Shown: positions 62,457 to 64,000 of the stretch, piece by piece
Position numbering within the stretch: the stretch's first letter is position 1
How the letters are laid out: each line of letters begins with the position of its first letter
NCBI GenBank assembly: GCA_030849085.1
Contig: JASAOM010001066.1
Coordinates: 64,828 to 128,827, forward strand
DNA from: Borovskyia barvae
Taxonomy: Eukaryota > Euglenozoa > Kinetoplastea > Trypanosomatida > Trypanosomatidae
DNA: 64,000 nucleotides
Direction of reading: 5' to 3'
The notes under the pieces: generated by a model
The model's database searches: none
Seen by the model: only the letters and a program-made list of their open reading frames with translations
Told to the model about the DNA's origin: nothing
Position numbers and translations under genes: made by a program

Positions 62457-63890
62457 ATGCGCCGTGCCTTGTGGACGAGTCGCTTCAGCGGCGCTGTAGC
62501 GTCGTCTCGGGTGCAGTGCATCGCATTGCGGTGCTGCAGCGCCGCTGCGGCAGCTGCCCCGGCTCCGCAGCCCGCAGCCCCCGTCAGCGACCCCGGATCC
62601 AAGACCCTCATTCGCGATATGCGGCCGCGGGAACTCATGAAGGAACTCGACCGCTATATTGTCGGCCAGAAGGAAGCGAAGAAGGCCGTCGCGGTGGCGC
62701 TACGCAATCGCTGGCGACGCCATCAGGTGCCGACAGATATACGAGAGGAGATTGCCCCGAAGAACATCTTGATGATTGGCCCCACCGGGGTGGGGAAGAC
62801 GGAGATCGCAAGGCGGCTGGCGAAGCTCGTGGACGCCCCCTTCGTGAAGGTGGAGGCTACCAAGTTCACCGAGGTGGGTTATCACGGCCGTGATGTGGAG
62901 AGCATTATCGAGGATCTCTACAAGGCCTCCCTCTCGCAGACGAAGCAGAACATCCGCCGTCAACACGAGGAGAATGCTAAGGCCAAGGCAGAGGAACGTA
63001 TTCTAATGTCATTGGCGGGTGTATCCGATGGTTTTCGTGAACACCTGCGCAACGGCGCCTTGGACGACATTGAAGTGATGGTGGAGCTTCAGGAGAAAAA
63101 AGAGAAGCCAAAGGCGGTTGGCGGGGAGGGCGTTCTCATCTCCCTGGATATTCCCTCGATGATGGGTGGCCAGCGGCAGCAGAAGGTGAAGAAGGTGATG
63201 AAGATCAAAGATGCTTTTCCGGCTGTGCTGCAGGAGGAGTTGGATAAGCTGATGGATACGGAAGACGTAACAGCAGAGGCACTGCGAGCCTGCGAGGAGG
63301 ACGGCATTGTGGTGATTGATGAGATCGACAAAATCGTGACGGCTGCAGGCGGCTTTAAAGGGCATCAGGCCTCTGCCGAGGGGGTTCAGCAAGATTTGCT
63401 CCCGCTGGTGGAGGGTACAACGGTGTCGACGAAGTTCAATGTGCAAGTGAAGACAGACAAGATTCTCTTCATCTGCAGTGGTGCTTTCCACAGCGTAAAA
63501 CCATCGGACATGTTAGCGGAGCTTCAAGGTCGTCTCCCCATACGTGTGGAGCTGCAGCCGCTCAGTAAAGAGGATTTCCACCGCATCATCACGGAGCCGC
63601 GCTTCAACCTCATTGCCCAACACCAGGCCATGATGGCAACGGAGGGGGTCGAGCTCGTCTTCGAGCCGGACGCCCTGTGGGAAATCGCGAGTATCGCAGC
63701 CCATATCAATTCTACTGTCCAGAACATCGGCGCCCGCCGCCTCATCACGATCACGGAGAAAGTCGTCGAGGAGATCAGCTTCGAGGGTCCTGAACGAAAG
63801 GGAGAACGTTTTGTGATTGACGCCGCCTACGTAAAGAAGGCGGTTGATAAGATGGTGAAGAAGGTGGACATAAAGAAATTTATTTTGTAG
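62457..63890 (+). CDS. HslU: HslU, ATPase subunit of the mitochondrial HslVU protease
   Basis: The protein has 477 residues. It starts with a probable mitochondrial presequence (MRRALWTSRFSGAVASSR, rich in Arg, Ser and Ala, without acidic residues). The AAA+ core begins RELMKELDRYIVGQ. Walker A is GPTGVGKT at 108-115, and TKFTEVGYHGRDVE is the conserved HslU segment after it. The intermediate I-domain covers about 150-270, shorter than in some bacterial forms. Walker B is VVIDEID (D288, E289). GAFHSVKPSDMLAELQGRLPIRVEL is the sensor region, in two parts. The tail ends KKFIL, like the bacterial RFIL end that inserts into HslV. HslVU degrades proteins with ATP; in trypanosomes it is known to limit kinetoplast DNA replication. 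All key residues are intact. The start at 62457 is 11 bases after an AG. Confidence 0.97.
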   Translation: MRRALWTSRFSGAVASSRVQCIALRCCSAAAAAAPAPQPAAPVSDPGSKTLIRDMRPRELMKELDRYIVGQKEAKKAVAVALRNRWRRHQVPTDIREEIAPKNILMIGPTGVGKTEIARRLAKLVDAPFVKVEATKFTEVGYHGRDVESIIEDLYKASLSQTKQNIRRQHEENAKAKAEERILMSLAGVSDGFREHLRNGALDDIEVMVELQEKKEKPKAVGGEGVLISLDIPSMMGGQRQQKVKKVMKIKDAFPAVLQEELDKLMDTEDVTAEALRACEEDGIVVIDEIDKIVTAAGGFKGHQASAEGVQQDLLPLVEGTTVSTKFNVQVKTDKILFICSGAFHSVKPSDMLAELQGRLPIRVELQPLSKEDFHRIITEPRFNLIAQHQAMMATEGVELVFEPDALWEIASIAAHINSTVQNIGARRLITITEKVVEEISFEGPERKGERFVIDAAYVKKAVDKMVKKVDIKKFIL

Positions 63891-64000
63891 GAATGGAGTG
63901 TGTGTGTCGAACCAGTGGTGTGTCACCGCAAGAAAAATGCGAGGGTGCAGACCCGGCCGTACGGCTCCCGTGTTGTTCCCCGTGTTGCCCATCCTCCTCT
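63891..64000. other. 3' flank of HslU
   Basis: The last 110 bases begin with a GT-rich stretch after the stop. Nothing else is visible before the window ends. Confidence 0.6.

Noticed and set aside
1-64000. Mobile elements, retroposons, CRISPR arrays, toxin or defence systems
   Set aside because: No reverse transcriptase, transposase, long terminal or inverted repeats, or array of spaced repeats was seen. Repeats found are microsatellites and short hairpins. Short degenerate SIDER-type retroposons could be missed by eye.

Overview
The window looks like nuclear DNA of a trypanosomatid close to Leishmania. Protein-coding genes are intron-free and lie in two long unidirectional arrays. Most starts sit just downstream of a pyrimidine tract and an AG, as expected for spliced-leader trans-splicing. 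Intergenic DNA is rich in CT/GA, TA and GT microsatellites. Gene content fits: a DYRK kinase beside a PP2C, a 222-residue L13a, a cytosolic LysRS and CCCH zinc-finger proteins. From memory, this gene set resembles Leishmania chromosome 15; no alignment was run. I cannot name the species.

Layout. Bases 1-8892 hold four minus-strand genes: a partial SPEF2/CPC1-like protein cut by the window edge, a thiolase-fold protein, lysyl-tRNA synthetase and an EIPR1-type WD40 protein. Bases 8893-10031 are a divergent strand-switch region, where RNA polymerase II transcription is expected to start both ways. From 10032 to the end all genes are on the plus strand: a small hypothetical, a PP1-like phosphatase, a CFAP20-domain protein, L13a, a membrane hypothetical, a MAPR/cytochrome b5-like protein, a coiled-coil hypothetical, a DYRK kinase, a PP2C phosphatase, two CCCH zinc-finger proteins with a small Cys-rich ORF between them, a DEAD-box helicase, a mitochondrial carrier, a KY-type transglutaminase-like pseudoenzyme, a flavin monooxygenase and mitochondrial HslU.

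The genes do not form one pathway. Themes are flagellar structure (SPEF2-like, CFAP20 domain), protein phosphorylation (PP1-like, DYRK, PP2C), translation and ribosome assembly (LysRS, L13a, DEAD-box), mRNA-binding regulators (CCCH pair) and mitochondrial function (HslU, carrier). About 4.5-14.4 kb, centred on the strand switch, is visibly less GC-rich, lacks the long CT/GA tracts seen elsewhere and has shorter gene gaps. The plus-strand array after 14.4 kb is GC-rich with long gaps, the largest (5.75 kb) after the second CCCH gene.

I saw no transposon, retroposon, CRISPR array, rRNA or convincing tRNA. The items most worth a second look are the dead transglutaminase-like protein, the thiolase-fold protein missing its thiolase catalytic residues, the paired CCCH genes with fingers in the same register, a 15-bp UTR hairpin at 37.2 kb, and the compositional island around the strand switch. 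Start codons were set to the first ATG that fits the splice signals or homology, not the longest open frame.
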